Shown here: positions 1-6,775 of the stretch, one piece after another
How positions within the stretch are numbered: the first letter of the stretch is position 1
Layout of the letters: every line of letters starts with the position of its first letter
Source: Bacteroidota bacterium
GTDB lineage: Bacteria; Bacteroidota; Rhodothermia; Rhodothermales; UBA10348
DNA length: 9,711 nt
Assembly (NCBI GenBank): GCA_024640835.1
Contig: JAHEEH010000040.1
Coordinates: 1 to 9,711 of the forward strand
Direction: 5' to 3'
Position numbers and translations under genes: made by a program
The notes under the pieces: model-generated
What the model was told of the DNA's origin: nothing
Seen by the model: only the letters and a program-made list of their open reading frames with translations
Database searches by the model: none

Positions 1-26
1 TTCCCCCCCTCGATGCGCCCGCCGGC

Positions 27-1871
27 CTATGCCTGGTACATCTCCTGGATCCAGGCCCCGTAGCGGTTCTGGAACACCGACCTCCTCACCTTCAGCGTGG
101 GAGTGAGAAGCCCGTTCTCGATCGACACGTGATCCGGAACCAGTCGGAACCGCTTGACCCGGGTCCAGGGGTCCATCCCTTCGTTGGCCGTTTCGACCAG
201 GGCGTCGTATCGCTTCAGGACCTCCGGATGATCCACCAGCTCCGGAACCGGAAGGCCCTCGTCGAGGCCGAGGGCCCCGGCGAGCCGGCGAAGCCCCTCC
301 TCCGCGGGAAACACGAGGGCCGTGGTGTACTGGTATCCCGCGCCCACGACCACGGCCTGCTCCACCAGGGGATCCGACGTCAGTCGATTCTCGATCGGTT
401 GGGGTGAGACGTATTTCCCGGTCGAGAGTTTGAAAAGGGATTTCTTCCGGTCCGTGATACGGAGGAACCCGTCCGGGGACAGCTCTCCGATGTCGCCGGT
501 GTGGAACCAGCCGTCGGTGTCGATCACCTCCCTCGTCTTCTCGGGATCCCGGTAATAGCCCAGCATGACGTGCGGCCCCCGGGTACAGATCTCGCCGTCG
601 TCCGCGATCCGGACCTCCACGAAAGGCAGGGGCTCGCCCACCCACCCGGGTCTCACGCGACCAGGACGCGTGCACGTGATCGTCGGGCTCGTTTCGCTCA
701 GACCGAATCCTTCGAGCACGGGAATGCCGGCCGCGTTGAACGTGTTTGCCAGCATCGGATGGAGCGCCGCTCCGCCACTGCACGCGAAGCGCACGCGCCC
801 CCCGAGTGCGTCGCGCCAGCGGGAATATACCAGGCGGTCCAGCGCCCGGACCGCCAGGTCCGGCTTCGCGGTCAGGTCGCGCGTTCGGGCGAGCTCCAGG
901 GCCCGGCGTCCGATGCGCCCCCGGAATCCCCGCGCCGTCATGGTCTTGTCCTCGATGCCGGCATAGAGTTTCTCCAGCACGCGAGGGACCGTGGCGAACA
1001 TCGTCGGGCGGGCCACGGCGCAATCCTCGATCAGCCGATCCGGGCGGGAGAACCAGAGAGGTGTCCCTCGCGCAATGGTGCCCACGCACAGGGTTCGGGC
1101 GAACACGTGGGAGAGCGGGAGGATCGAGAGGACCACTTCTCCGTCGGGACCGGCGCGAAAGCCCGTCATCGCATCGAAGGCGAAGGAGGCATTCGAGGAG
1201 AGATTCTCGTGGCTGAGCATCACGCCCTTGGGCTGTCCCGTCGTGCCGCTCGTGTAGATGATGGTCGCGGGATCGTGCGCCCTCCGCCGGTCGGCCAACG
1301 CGCGCGCGGTGCCCGGGCTGGCCTCCTCGATCGCCGCGCCGAGACGCTCCACATCCCGACACCAACCCACCATGCGGCCCTCGATCTCCGGATGCACGCC
1401 ACCCGATTCGAACAGCAGCACACGCCCGCAACAGGCGTCGGCCGGGAAATCGCCCGCCACCTCCGCCAGCCTCCCGGGATTCGTGGCGATGAGGGTCGTG
1501 GCGCCGGAGTGGGCAAGAACGTGCCGGGTGACGTCCGACGCCTGCGTCAGGTACAGCGGAACGGTCGTCAGTCCGGCAATCTGGCAGGCGAAGTCGACGA
1601 GGCAGAAGGCCGTGTCGCTGTCCATGAACAGGGCTACGCGGTCACCCTCCCGGACACCGGACTCGAGAAGGCCCAGTGCGAGATGCCCGGCCCGCTCCGC
1701 GAACTCGTCGAGTGACATCACCTCCCAACCGGTGTCCATCCGACGATGGAACGCATTCGGAGTCCGGTACCGGTCCCGGGCATCGAACAACAGGTCCGGC
1801 AGAGTGCGGCCCAGCCGGGGATCGGACGTCGCGTCCGGTTCGCTCTTGCGAATCAACGTCGTCGCTTCCAT
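27..1871 (-). CDS. Long-chain fatty acid--CoA ligase (FadD15/FACS-type AMP-binding enzyme)
   Basis: This is a 614-residue ANL-superfamily acyl-CoA synthetase. The family activates long-chain fatty acids with ATP to an acyl-adenylate and then an acyl-CoA, feeding beta-oxidation or lipid synthesis at the inner face of the membrane. Visible motifs in order are the P-loop YTSGTTGQPKG (206-216), the substrate-pocket motif GFGLSETSP (388-396), TGD (458-460), the hinge ITDRKK (472-477), STGKYVSP (483-490) and a C-terminal catalytic-lysine region TPTLKVRRS with K594. Length is normal for bacterial FACS of the FadD15 type. I chose the ATG at 1871, which gives MEATTLIRK. The in-frame TTG at 1964 would add 31 low-complexity Arg/Pro/Gly residues and starts beside the upstream terminator hairpin. 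No convincing Shine-Dalgarno precedes the ATG. Chain-length specificity cannot be read from the sequence. The family call is firm; the exact substrate is inference. Confidence 0.93.
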   Translation of the reverse strand: MEATTLIRKSEPDATSDPRLGRTLPDLLFDARDRYRTPNAFHRRMDTGWEVMSLDEFAERAGHLALGLLESGVREGDRVALFMDSDTAFCLVDFACQIAGLTTVPLYLTQASDVTRHVLAHSGATTLIATNPGRLAEVAGDFPADACCGRVLLFESGGVHPEIEGRMVGWCRDVERLGAAIEEASPGTARALADRRRAHDPATIIYTSGTTGQPKGVMLSHENLSSNASFAFDAMTGFRAGPDGEVVLSILPLSHVFARTLCVGTIARGTPLWFSRPDRLIEDCAVARPTMFATVPRVLEKLYAGIEDKTMTARGFRGRIGRRALELARTRDLTAKPDLAVRALDRLVYSRWRDALGGRVRFACSGGAALHPMLANTFNAAGIPVLEGFGLSETSPTITCTRPGRVRPGWVGEPLPFVEVRIADDGEICTRGPHVMLGYYRDPEKTREVIDTDGWFHTGDIGELSPDGFLRITDRKKSLFKLSTGKYVSPQPIENRLTSDPLVEQAVVVGAGYQYTTALVFPAEEGLRRLAGALGLDEGLPVPELVDHPEVLKRYDALVETANEGMDPWTRVKRFRLVPDHVSIENGLLTPTLKVRRSVFQNRYGAWIQEMYQA

Positions 1872-1956
1872 GAACGTGCCTGGGCGACGGGTGGGACCGG
1901 GTGAACACCGTCGAGCGACCGCAGGGTTCCGCCCGCGCGGCTGACCTGCGCGTCCC

Positions 1957-1998
1957 GAATACAAGAACGGGGCGCATCCAGCCGGATACGCCCCGTTC
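1957..1998 (-). terminator. Rho-independent terminator downstream of the DUF4097 gene
   Basis: A perfect 10-bp arm pair (1965-1974 with 1989-1998) continues through one wobble into ATCC/GGAT with a 4-base loop. Read as minus-strand RNA the whole 15-bp stem is paired, with a single U-G. On the plus strand the same position is a C-A mismatch. The minus-strand RNA then runs into a short T-rich tail (TTGTATT). The stem begins 18 bases past the stop codon of the DUF4097 gene, so it most likely ends that transcript and insulates the acyl-CoA synthetase gene. The tail is weak, so termination may be partial. Confidence 0.75.
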
Positions 1999-2016
1999 GA
2001 GATCTCACCGGATAGG

Positions 2017-2925
2017 TCAGAGGCGTTTCAGCGCCACGTTGCCTACGCCAGACCGCATGGTCAGGGCCGGGCCACCGCCGTTCACGTCACCCTCGAACGA
2101 CTTCGACATCCACTTGCCGCTGACCTTGAGTCCAAAATCGCACTCGGCAGAGCCGACGCTCGCCCGCGCGTCGACATCCACGCCGACGTTGGATCCGAGG
2201 TAGACGGTCACGTTGCCGGCGCCGGTTTCGACGGTCGAATCGCCACCGGGCTGCCGGGTCAGGCGGGCCTCGATGTTGCCGGCGCCGGTATTCGCCTGGA
2301 GCTCGCCCGTGACGTATCCCAGGGTGACGTTGCCGGCGCCCGAGGTCACCTCGATCGATCCGTCGATTCCGGCAATTTCGATGTTACCGGATCCGGAGCG
2401 GATCTCCACCGAGCCTCTCACCTCTCCGATCGTGATGTTGCCGGCGCCGGTCGTGCCCTCGACCACTCCTTCCACATCCTGGATCGTGACGTTCCCCGCC
2501 CCGGTCTTGAACTCCACGTTGTATTCGGAGGGAATCCGGACCACGACCTTGAGGCGAAACACGCTCTCCCTGCGGTTGCGGTTGATCCACCGGTCGGTAC
2601 CCTCGAACCGGTAGTGGGACTCCACCAGGACATCGTTTCCGTCCTGCTCGATTCCCCACTCGTGACGGGCCAGCAGCTGCTTCGCGTCGTCCTCGTTCTC
2701 CGAGCCCACGACCCGCTGGAGTTCCACGTAGACCATGTCGTCCCCGGACGATTCTACGATCACGTTGCCGAAGTCGATATCGACGTCGAGCGTCCCGCCC
2801 GGACCGACCTTGAAGCTCCGCTTGATGGTGTCGACCGACGGTTGCGGACCGGTCCAGGCCGAAACCGGCAGGACCCACGCGGCCAACAGCAGGGCGATGA
2901 GTGAGGTTCGCAGGGAGATTCGCAT
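2017..2925 (-). CDS. Secreted DUF4097-family beta-strand repeat protein
   Basis: This 302-residue protein has a clear Sec signal peptide: an Arg-containing N terminus, a hydrophobic run at about residues 9-20, and a likely cut after VSA (21-23). The mature part resembles the DUF4097/putative adhesin family, predicted to form a right-handed beta-solenoid in the periplasm or at the surface. Its core is a repeat [ST]G[AS]GN[VI] whose Asn falls at residues 145, 163, 181, 199 and 217, exactly 18 apart. Further copies lie at 238 and 296, and a related FGNV lies at 52-55. There is no lipobox and no transmembrane segment after the signal. I chose the ATG at 2925 because it places the signal peptide at the N terminus; an upstream start at 2991 would add 22 unrelated residues. 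No strong ribosome site is visible. The molecular function of this family is not established, so no activity is assigned. Confidence 0.87.
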   Translation of the reverse strand: MRISLRTSLIALLLAAWVLPVSAWTGPQPSVDTIKRSFKVGPGGTLDVDIDFGNVIVESSGDDMVYVELQRVVGSENEDDAKQLLARHEWGIEQDGNDVLVESHYRFEGTDRWINRNRRESVFRLKVVVRIPSEYNVEFKTGAGNVTIQDVEGVVEGTTGAGNITIGEVRGSVEIRSGSGNIEIAGIDGSIEVTSGAGNVTLGYVTGELQANTGAGNIEARLTRQPGGDSTVETGAGNVTVYLGSNVGVDVDARASVGSAECDFGLKVSGKWMSKSFEGDVNGGGPALTMRSGVGNVALKRL

Positions 2926-3049
2926 GACATTGAGGATATTGGGCTTCCGATGGATCGATACGGAGCGGTTCAAGAGTAGTTGCACCGGCAACGGCCGCTC
3001 GCGACGTCACCGCCGGATCGTACCTTCCGAGCCCATTGACGCGAATTTC

Positions 3050-4012
3050 GTGGCCTCCAGCCGATCCGTTCCGATAGTGCTCCTCATCCTCGCCCTGGCC
3101 GGCTGCTCGGGTGGAACGGGGAGTTTCGAGCCGATCGGGATCGACTGGATCGAGATGGATCCGCCCACCGGTACGCTGCCGGAAGGCGTGCGGCTCCTCT
3201 CGGGAAGCAGCCCGGACCTGCCGCTTCGGACGTGGGCCGTCCTGGCCGATCCCGCAGCAAGCGGTGTACGGCTCGGCGTCGCGACCGCCGACGACGAGGA
3301 TGCGCGGGCAACGCCCACCGAGCTGGCCGCCTCGAGCGGAGCGTGCGTCCTCATCAACGGCGGCTTCTACCGGATCGACGACAGCGGACACGGCCGGCAC
3401 ATCGGGCTGCTGGTGCGGAGCGGGAGGCGGATCAGCCCGGTCCTGGAGGGTGTGATCTGGCAGCAGGTACGGTATCCCGTGGCACGCGCCACGATCGGAG
3501 CCGACACGTCCGGAACGCCACGGATCCGCTGGGTGGGCGCCGCGGGCGACACGATCCGCGCCTGGCGCGAACCGTTCGACAACGCGCTGGGCAGACCGGC
3601 GATCGCTCCCGATCTCCGCGACGGATTCGCCTGGTTCCCGCAGTGGGCGCTTTCCGCGGGCCCGATGATCCTGGCGGACGGGGCTTTCCTCGTCACCCGC
3701 GAGGAGGAAGCGTTTTTCGACGCCCACATACCCCGCGTGCACCCACGCTCGGCGGCCGGAGTGACCGCCGACGGGCACCTGGTCCTCGTGGTCGTGGACG
3801 GCCGGCAGCCGCTCAGCCGCGGCGTGTACCTGGAGGGACTGGCCGTCATCCTGCGGGACCTCGGCGCCACGTGGGCGATGAACCTGGACGGGGGAGGATC
3901 CTCGGCCCTGGTGGTCAACGGCCGTTTGATCAACCGGCCCGCCGGCTCCGACAGGGAGCGCGAGATCGTGTCCGCAATAACCATAACCTGCAACGGCGAT
4001 GAAGGGAACTGA
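3050..4012 (+). CDS. Phosphodiester glycosidase (NAGPA-domain) lipoprotein
   Basis: This 320-residue protein begins with a lipoprotein signal: hydrophobic residues about 8-17, then lipobox LAGC with Cys19. Ser follows the Cys, so outer-membrane sorting would be expected in a Gram-negative. The rest matches the NAGPA/phosphodiester glycosidase family (formerly DUF2233), whose human member removes GlcNAc from a phosphodiester. Recognisable parts are INGGFY (102-107), SAGPMIL (202-208), HPRSAAGV (231-238), VVVDGR (247-252) and the signature MNLDGGGSS (277-285). The bacterial substrate is unknown. I chose the GTG at 3050 because it places the signal peptide at the N terminus. The in-frame ATG at 2924 would add 42 basic residues before it and overlap the divergent start codon of the DUF4097 gene. 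No strong Shine-Dalgarno is seen. The gene overlaps pepT by 14 bp, which suggests translational coupling. Confidence 0.85.
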   Translation: MASSRSVPIVLLILALAGCSGGTGSFEPIGIDWIEMDPPTGTLPEGVRLLSGSSPDLPLRTWAVLADPAASGVRLGVATADDEDARATPTELAASSGACVLINGGFYRIDDSGHGRHIGLLVRSGRRISPVLEGVIWQQVRYPVARATIGADTSGTPRIRWVGAAGDTIRAWREPFDNALGRPAIAPDLRDGFAWFPQWALSAGPMILADGAFLVTREEEAFFDAHIPRVHPRSAAGVTADGHLVLVVVDGRQPLSRGVYLEGLAVILRDLGATWAMNLDGGGSSALVVNGRLINRPAGSDREREIVSAITITCNGDEGN

Positions 4013-5297
4013 GCAGGCAGATGGCGGACGACCGGAGGTGGTCGAACGATTCCTGCGGTACGTTCGTATCGACACGCAGTCCGATCCGGATTCCGCGATC
4101 GTGCCGTCGACCGGGAAGCAGAAGGATCTCGCAAGGCTGCTGGTATCCGAATTCGCCGACATCGGTGTCCCTGCCACGATGGACCAGTACGGATACGTCT
4201 GGGCCACCCTGCAGGCCACGGCCACGGCACCCGGCGGGGGTCCCCTGCCCGTGGTTGCCCTGCTGGCCCACATGGACACCGCACCGGATGCGCCTGGAGC
4301 CGGGGTTCGGCCCATCGTACATCCCCCGTATGAGGGCGGGGTGATCACGCTCCCCGGGGATCCGTCGGTCACGCTCGATCCGACGAGGCAGCCGGCACTG
4401 CTTCGACACCTCGGCGAACACCTGATCACGAGTGACGGAACCACCCTGCTCGGATCGGACGACAAGGCGGGGGTTGCCATCCTCGTGCAGCTCGTCGCAG
4501 ATCTCGTGACCGACGCAGGCCCCAGGCCGGAGGTCCGGATCTGCTTCACGATCGACGAGGAGATCGGCCATGGCGTGGACCACCTGGATCTCGAGCGGCT
4601 CGGCGCGCACGTGGCCTACACGATCGACGGAAGCGACGTGGACACGATCTCGTACGAGACGTTCAACGCCGCCGAAGCCACCGTGACGGTCGGCGGAACG
4701 GGGGTTCACCCCGGATACGCCCGGGGGGTCATGGTGAATGCGATCCGCATCGCGGCCAGGCTCGTCGCGGAGCTTCCCGAGGCCGAGTCCCCGGAGCACG
4801 CGGACGGCATGGACGGATTCCTCCACCCGCATACGACCACGGCAGGGGACGTTTCGAGCGCCTCCGTGAAGCTCATCCTGCGTGATTTCACCTCCGACGG
4901 GCTCGAGCGGCGCAAGGATCTCGTCACGCGAATCGTCGAATCGCTACGCATCCGGTATCCGGGCGCCTCGATCGAGCTCTCGATCAGGGACCAGTACCGC
5001 AACATGCGCTCCTACATCGAAGAGAAAGATCCGCGCGCCGTGCTCTTCGCCCTCGAAGCGGCCGAGGGAATCGGCATCACGCTGCGCCCCGAGCCCGTAC
5101 GCGGCGGAACCGACGGCTCCCGCCTCTCGGAAGCCGGGATTCCCACGCCCAACCTGTTCACCGGCGGGATGGACTACCATTCGTGCTTCGAGTGGAATAC
5201 GGTCCAGAGCCTGGAGCGCTCCCTCCGGTTCGTGAAAGCCCTGGTACGGTTCTGGGGTGAACACGGGCACGAGGCCCGGAAGGGGTCTCTCGATTGA
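3999..5297 (+). CDS. pepT: Peptidase T (tripeptide aminopeptidase, M20B)
   Basis: This 432-residue cytosolic di-zinc peptidase removes the N-terminal residue of tripeptides. All metal and catalytic residues known from E. coli PepT are visible at matching spacing: H91 and D93 in AHMDTAPD, bridging D154 in GSDDKAG, catalytic E187 and ligand E188 in TIDEEIG, D210 in YTIDGSD, and H394 in GGMDYHS. The family blocks VHPGYARGVMVNA (236-248), ILRDF (293-297, substrate-carboxylate Arg295) and RGGTDGSRLS (368-377) are also present. It is slightly longer than E. coli PepT (408), mostly through an extra N-terminal stretch of about 10 residues. The ATG at 3999 lies inside the end of the lipoprotein gene. 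An in-frame GTG at 4038 would remove 13 residues but leaves almost nothing before the conserved VERFL. No signal peptide is present. It probably salvages amino acids from short peptides in the same pathway as its neighbours. Confidence 0.95.
   Translation: MKGTEQADGGRPEVVERFLRYVRIDTQSDPDSAIVPSTGKQKDLARLLVSEFADIGVPATMDQYGYVWATLQATATAPGGGPLPVVALLAHMDTAPDAPGAGVRPIVHPPYEGGVITLPGDPSVTLDPTRQPALLRHLGEHLITSDGTTLLGSDDKAGVAILVQLVADLVTDAGPRPEVRICFTIDEEIGHGVDHLDLERLGAHVAYTIDGSDVDTISYETFNAAEATVTVGGTGVHPGYARGVMVNAIRIAARLVAELPEAESPEHADGMDGFLHPHTTTAGDVSSASVKLILRDFTSDGLERRKDLVTRIVESLRIRYPGASIELSIRDQYRNMRSYIEEKDPRAVLFALEAAEGIGITLRPEPVRGGTDGSRLSEAGIPTPNLFTGGMDYHSCFEWNTVQSLERSLRFVKALVRFWGEHGHEARKGSLD
5278..5285 (+). 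promoter_or_regulatory. Candidate ribosome binding site for the small membrane protein
   Basis: A purine run GGAAGGGG inside the last codons of pepT sits 8 bases before a TTG codon at 5294. That TTG overlaps the pepT TGA stop (ATTGA), a common layout for coupled re-initiation. None of the later in-frame ATG codons (5375, 5387, 5390, 5420) has a comparable purine run at a good distance. The match to the Shine-Dalgarno core is imperfect. Confidence 0.4.
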
Positions 5298-5701
5298 GCC
5301 CGGCGCGCGGCAGGGGATCCGACGGCGCGAACCGCCCGGCGTGCACCACGTTTCATGCGCCCGGCAACCCGGTCATGCACCACACCGCCATGATGGACGC
5401 CCCGCGCGATCCCGATTCGATGAGGGACACCGTTCCCATCCGGCCGCTGAAGAAATGGGCCTCGCGAATCCTCGTGACCGTGGCCCTCATCGCCTCGGCC
5501 GCCCTCGGCGTGTATGCTGCCCGCACCATGCGCACGCTGGCGACCGATCCCGCCGTCAGGGAGCGGTTCGACGCCATGGAGCGCATGCGCCGCGGCGAGT
5601 CCCCCGTCGACTCGACCGCGGGGAGTCCGATCCCGGCGTCCGGCGGGGAGGATTCGCTCCGTGCCGATCCCGCGCCGGCTCCTGCCCAATCCCGGGAGTG
5701 A
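5294..5701 (+). CDS. Small single-pass membrane protein of unknown function
   Basis: I do not recognise a family. From the TTG at 5294 the product is 135 residues. A basic patch RPLKKWASR (50-58) is followed by one transmembrane helix at about residues 59-76 (ILVTVALIASAALGVYAA). After it come a charged stretch with RERFDAMERMRR (89-100) and an acidic, Pro/Ala-rich tail. The positive-inside rule puts the N terminus in the cytosol and the tail in the periplasm. The start is uncertain. The TTG overlaps the pepT stop and has a purine-rich site, but the first 27-32 residues look like low-complexity filler. ATGs at 5375, 5387, 5390 or 5420 would give proteins of 108, 104, 103 or 93 residues with the same helix. 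It is coding in the only frame that bridges pepT and the dipeptidase gene, ending 6 bp before the latter. It may be a membrane partner of the neighbouring enzymes, but that is inference. Confidence 0.6.
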   Translation: MSPARGRGSDGANRPACTTFHAPGNPVMHHTAMMDAPRDPDSMRDTVPIRPLKKWASRILVTVALIASAALGVYAARTMRTLATDPAVRERFDAMERMRRGESPVDSTAGSPIPASGGEDSLRADPAPAPAQSRE

Positions 5702-5703
5702 GG
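5694..5703 (+). promoter_or_regulatory. Ribosome binding site fixing the GTG start of the dipeptidase
   Basis: GGGAGTGAGG contains two purine cores, GGGAG (9 bases before the GTG at 5708) and GAGG (4 bases before it). It spans the stop codon of the small membrane protein gene, so translation of the two genes is probably coupled. It supports GTG 5708 as the start. Confidence 0.6.
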
Positions 5704-5707
5704 TCGC

Positions 5708-6388
5708 GTGAGCGAGAGCGAACTCTACACCATCGAACCTCTCCGACCGATCGAGGAGCTGGTTCCGCTCGCGACGGAGGCCGTTCCTCCGGCGGAAACC
5801 GGGCCGTTCCGGGATTCCGATTTCGTGCCCCTCTCGGACGGCTCGTCCCGCATCCGGTTGGACCTCCGGTACGCCACGTCCCGCAACTTCCTGCGGACAC
5901 GCGTCTATCCCGAAGCGGCGGCCTTCCTGCAGCGGCCCGCGGCGGAGGCGCTGCGACGCGTGCAGGACGATCTGGAGCGGCGTGGCCTCGGTCTCGTGGT
6001 CTACGACGCCTACCGGCCCTGGTGGGTTACATGGCTCTTCTGGGAGGCGACGCCTCCCGAATTCCGCACCTTCGTGGCCACGCCTTCGTTGGGATCACGC
6101 CACAACCGGGGATGCGCGGTGGACGCAGGACTCGTCGAGCTCTCGTCGGGGCGCGTCCTGCCCATGCCCAGCGGGTACGACGAGTTCACGGACCGGGCCC
6201 ATGCCGACTACGGGGGCGGTCCTTCCGCGCCGCGGGAAAACCGCGAGATCCTGATTTCGGCCATGGGTGCCCGCGGATTCACGGTCTACCGTGCCGAATG
6301 GTGGCATTTCGACTTCGTGGACTGGTCCCGATACGCGATCGACAACCGCTCCTTCGCGGAGCTCGCTCCGCCCCCGTCCGGCGCGTGA
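5708..6388 (+). CDS. D-alanyl-D-alanine dipeptidase (VanX/DdpX-like, M15D)
   Basis: This 226-residue zinc dipeptidase is expected to hydrolyse D-Ala-D-Ala, and possibly related dipeptides, to free amino acids. The M15D signature is intact: zinc ligands H132 and D139 in SRHNRGCAVD (130-139), and catalytic E197 with third ligand H200 in EWWHFDF (197-203). Arg103 in YDAYRPW (99-105) corresponds to the transition-state arginine of VanX. The spacing between these residues equals that of VanX (H-x6-D and E-x2-H). There is no signal peptide, so the enzyme should be cytosolic. No D-lactate ligase, dehydrogenase or two-component system of a vancomycin-resistance cluster is nearby. A recycling or nutritional role, as for DdpX, is therefore more likely than resistance. 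Length is close to VanX (202) with about 15-20 extra N-terminal residues. It starts at GTG 5708, 6 bp after the small membrane protein gene, and is the last gene of the plus-strand run. Confidence 0.92.
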   Translation: MSESELYTIEPLRPIEELVPLATEAVPPAETGPFRDSDFVPLSDGSSRIRLDLRYATSRNFLRTRVYPEAAAFLQRPAAEALRRVQDDLERRGLGLVVYDAYRPWWVTWLFWEATPPEFRTFVATPSLGSRHNRGCAVDAGLVELSSGRVLPMPSGYDEFTDRAHADYGGGPSAPRENREILISAMGARGFTVYRAEWWHFDFVDWSRYAIDNRSFAELAPPPSGA

Positions 6389-6398
6389 GCCGCCAGCG

Positions 6399-6707
6399 TC
6401 ACGCGGCCCGGAGGCCCGGACTCACGAGCTGGAGATCGGAAGACGAAGACGAGGCCGGTCCGCGGTCAGGGGTGCGGCGGGCCCGGTATTCGCCCCGCGT
6501 GGCGGCCACGAATCGCATCAGGACGATGATGGCCGACGGGGGAAGGATCGTCAGGATGCCGAGCAGCATGCCGCGACGAAGCAGACCCATGGGCCGGGTG
6601 ACCGCCCCGGCCATCGCCACGAGCCACGAGAGGGCGGTGAGCATGACGAGTCCGCCGATGATCACCGTCCATCCCAGTCCGACCTGAAGGTACACGTCCC
6701 GTAGCAT
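6399..6707 (-). CDS. Small two-helix membrane protein, function unknown
   Basis: This 102-residue protein has two predicted transmembrane helices, at about residues 13-34 (hydrophobic, containing IIGGLVMLTALSWLVA) and 47-68 (MLLGILTILPPSAIIVLMRF). A short basic loop with RPMGLLRR (38-45) joins them. The C-terminal tail is basic, then Ser-rich (SSSSS at 86-90), and probably cytosolic together with the loop side by charge. No family is recognisable to me. The start is ATG 6707, preceded by a modest GGGGA purine run about 5 bases upstream. It is followed on the same strand by nothing: its stop is 10 bp from the convergent dipeptidase stop. Upstream lies the 208-bp region containing the rpoC terminator, so it probably has its own promoter or relies on rpoC read-through. 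The helices, start and lack of a competing frame support a real gene. Confidence 0.7.
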   Translation of the reverse strand: MLRDVYLQVGLGWTVIIGGLVMLTALSWLVAMAGAVTRPMGLLRRGMLLGILTILPPSAIIVLMRFVAATRGEYRARRTPDRGPASSSSSDLQLVSPGLRAA

Positions 6708-6734
6708 GGGAATCCCCGGCTATCCGTTCATTTC

Positions 6735-6748
6735 GTTGTTACAACAAC
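6735..6748. promoter_or_regulatory. GTTGTT/AACAAC dyad upstream of the small membrane gene
   Basis: A 14-base dyad, GTTGTTACAACAAC, can be read as GTTGTT-AC-AACAAC or as GTTGT-T-ACAAC. It is AT-rich against a GC-rich background and lies about 28-41 bases upstream of the ATG at 6707, where an operator or promoter-proximal site would be expected. No matching -35/-10 pair is convincing, so it is recorded only as a possible operator. Confidence 0.3.
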
Positions 6749-6775
6749 CATACGAAGGAGTTGCCCGATTGATGC

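Noticed and set aside
501..1715. A 404-residue plus-strand frame opposite the acyl-CoA synthetase gene
   Set aside because: It is rich in Arg, Gly and His with no recognisable motif. The opposite strand carries all the AMP-binding motifs.
2924..3049. An N-terminal extension of the lipoprotein from the ATG at 2924, whose codon overlaps the divergent start codon in CATG at 2923-2926
   Set aside because: It would put about 42 highly basic residues before a lipoprotein signal peptide, and such a signal would not work. The overlapping start codons are treated as coincidence.
2926..3049. Divergent promoters between the DUF4097 and lipoprotein genes
   Set aside because: Promoters must exist here or nearby, but I found no -35/-10 pair with good sequence and spacing on either strand. 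TTGCAC- and TTGAAC-like hexamers lack a partner, so none is annotated.
2384..4549. A 721-residue minus-strand open frame antisense to the lipoprotein and pepT genes
   Set aside because: It is Arg/Pro/Gly-rich with no domain, and it lies opposite two genes with intact catalytic motifs. It is an artefact of high GC, where stop codons are rare.
5708..6388. Vancomycin-resistance function for the VanX-like gene
   Set aside because: No vanH, vanA or vanRS-like gene lies nearby, and the neighbours are salvage-type enzymes. A housekeeping dipeptidase is the simpler reading.
5257..6687. A 476-residue plus-strand open frame overlapping the small membrane protein, the dipeptidase and the convergent membrane gene
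   Set aside because: It is low-complexity Arg/Gly/Pro sequence in a different frame from the clear VanX-like motifs, and it crosses a gene on the other strand. It is a shadow.
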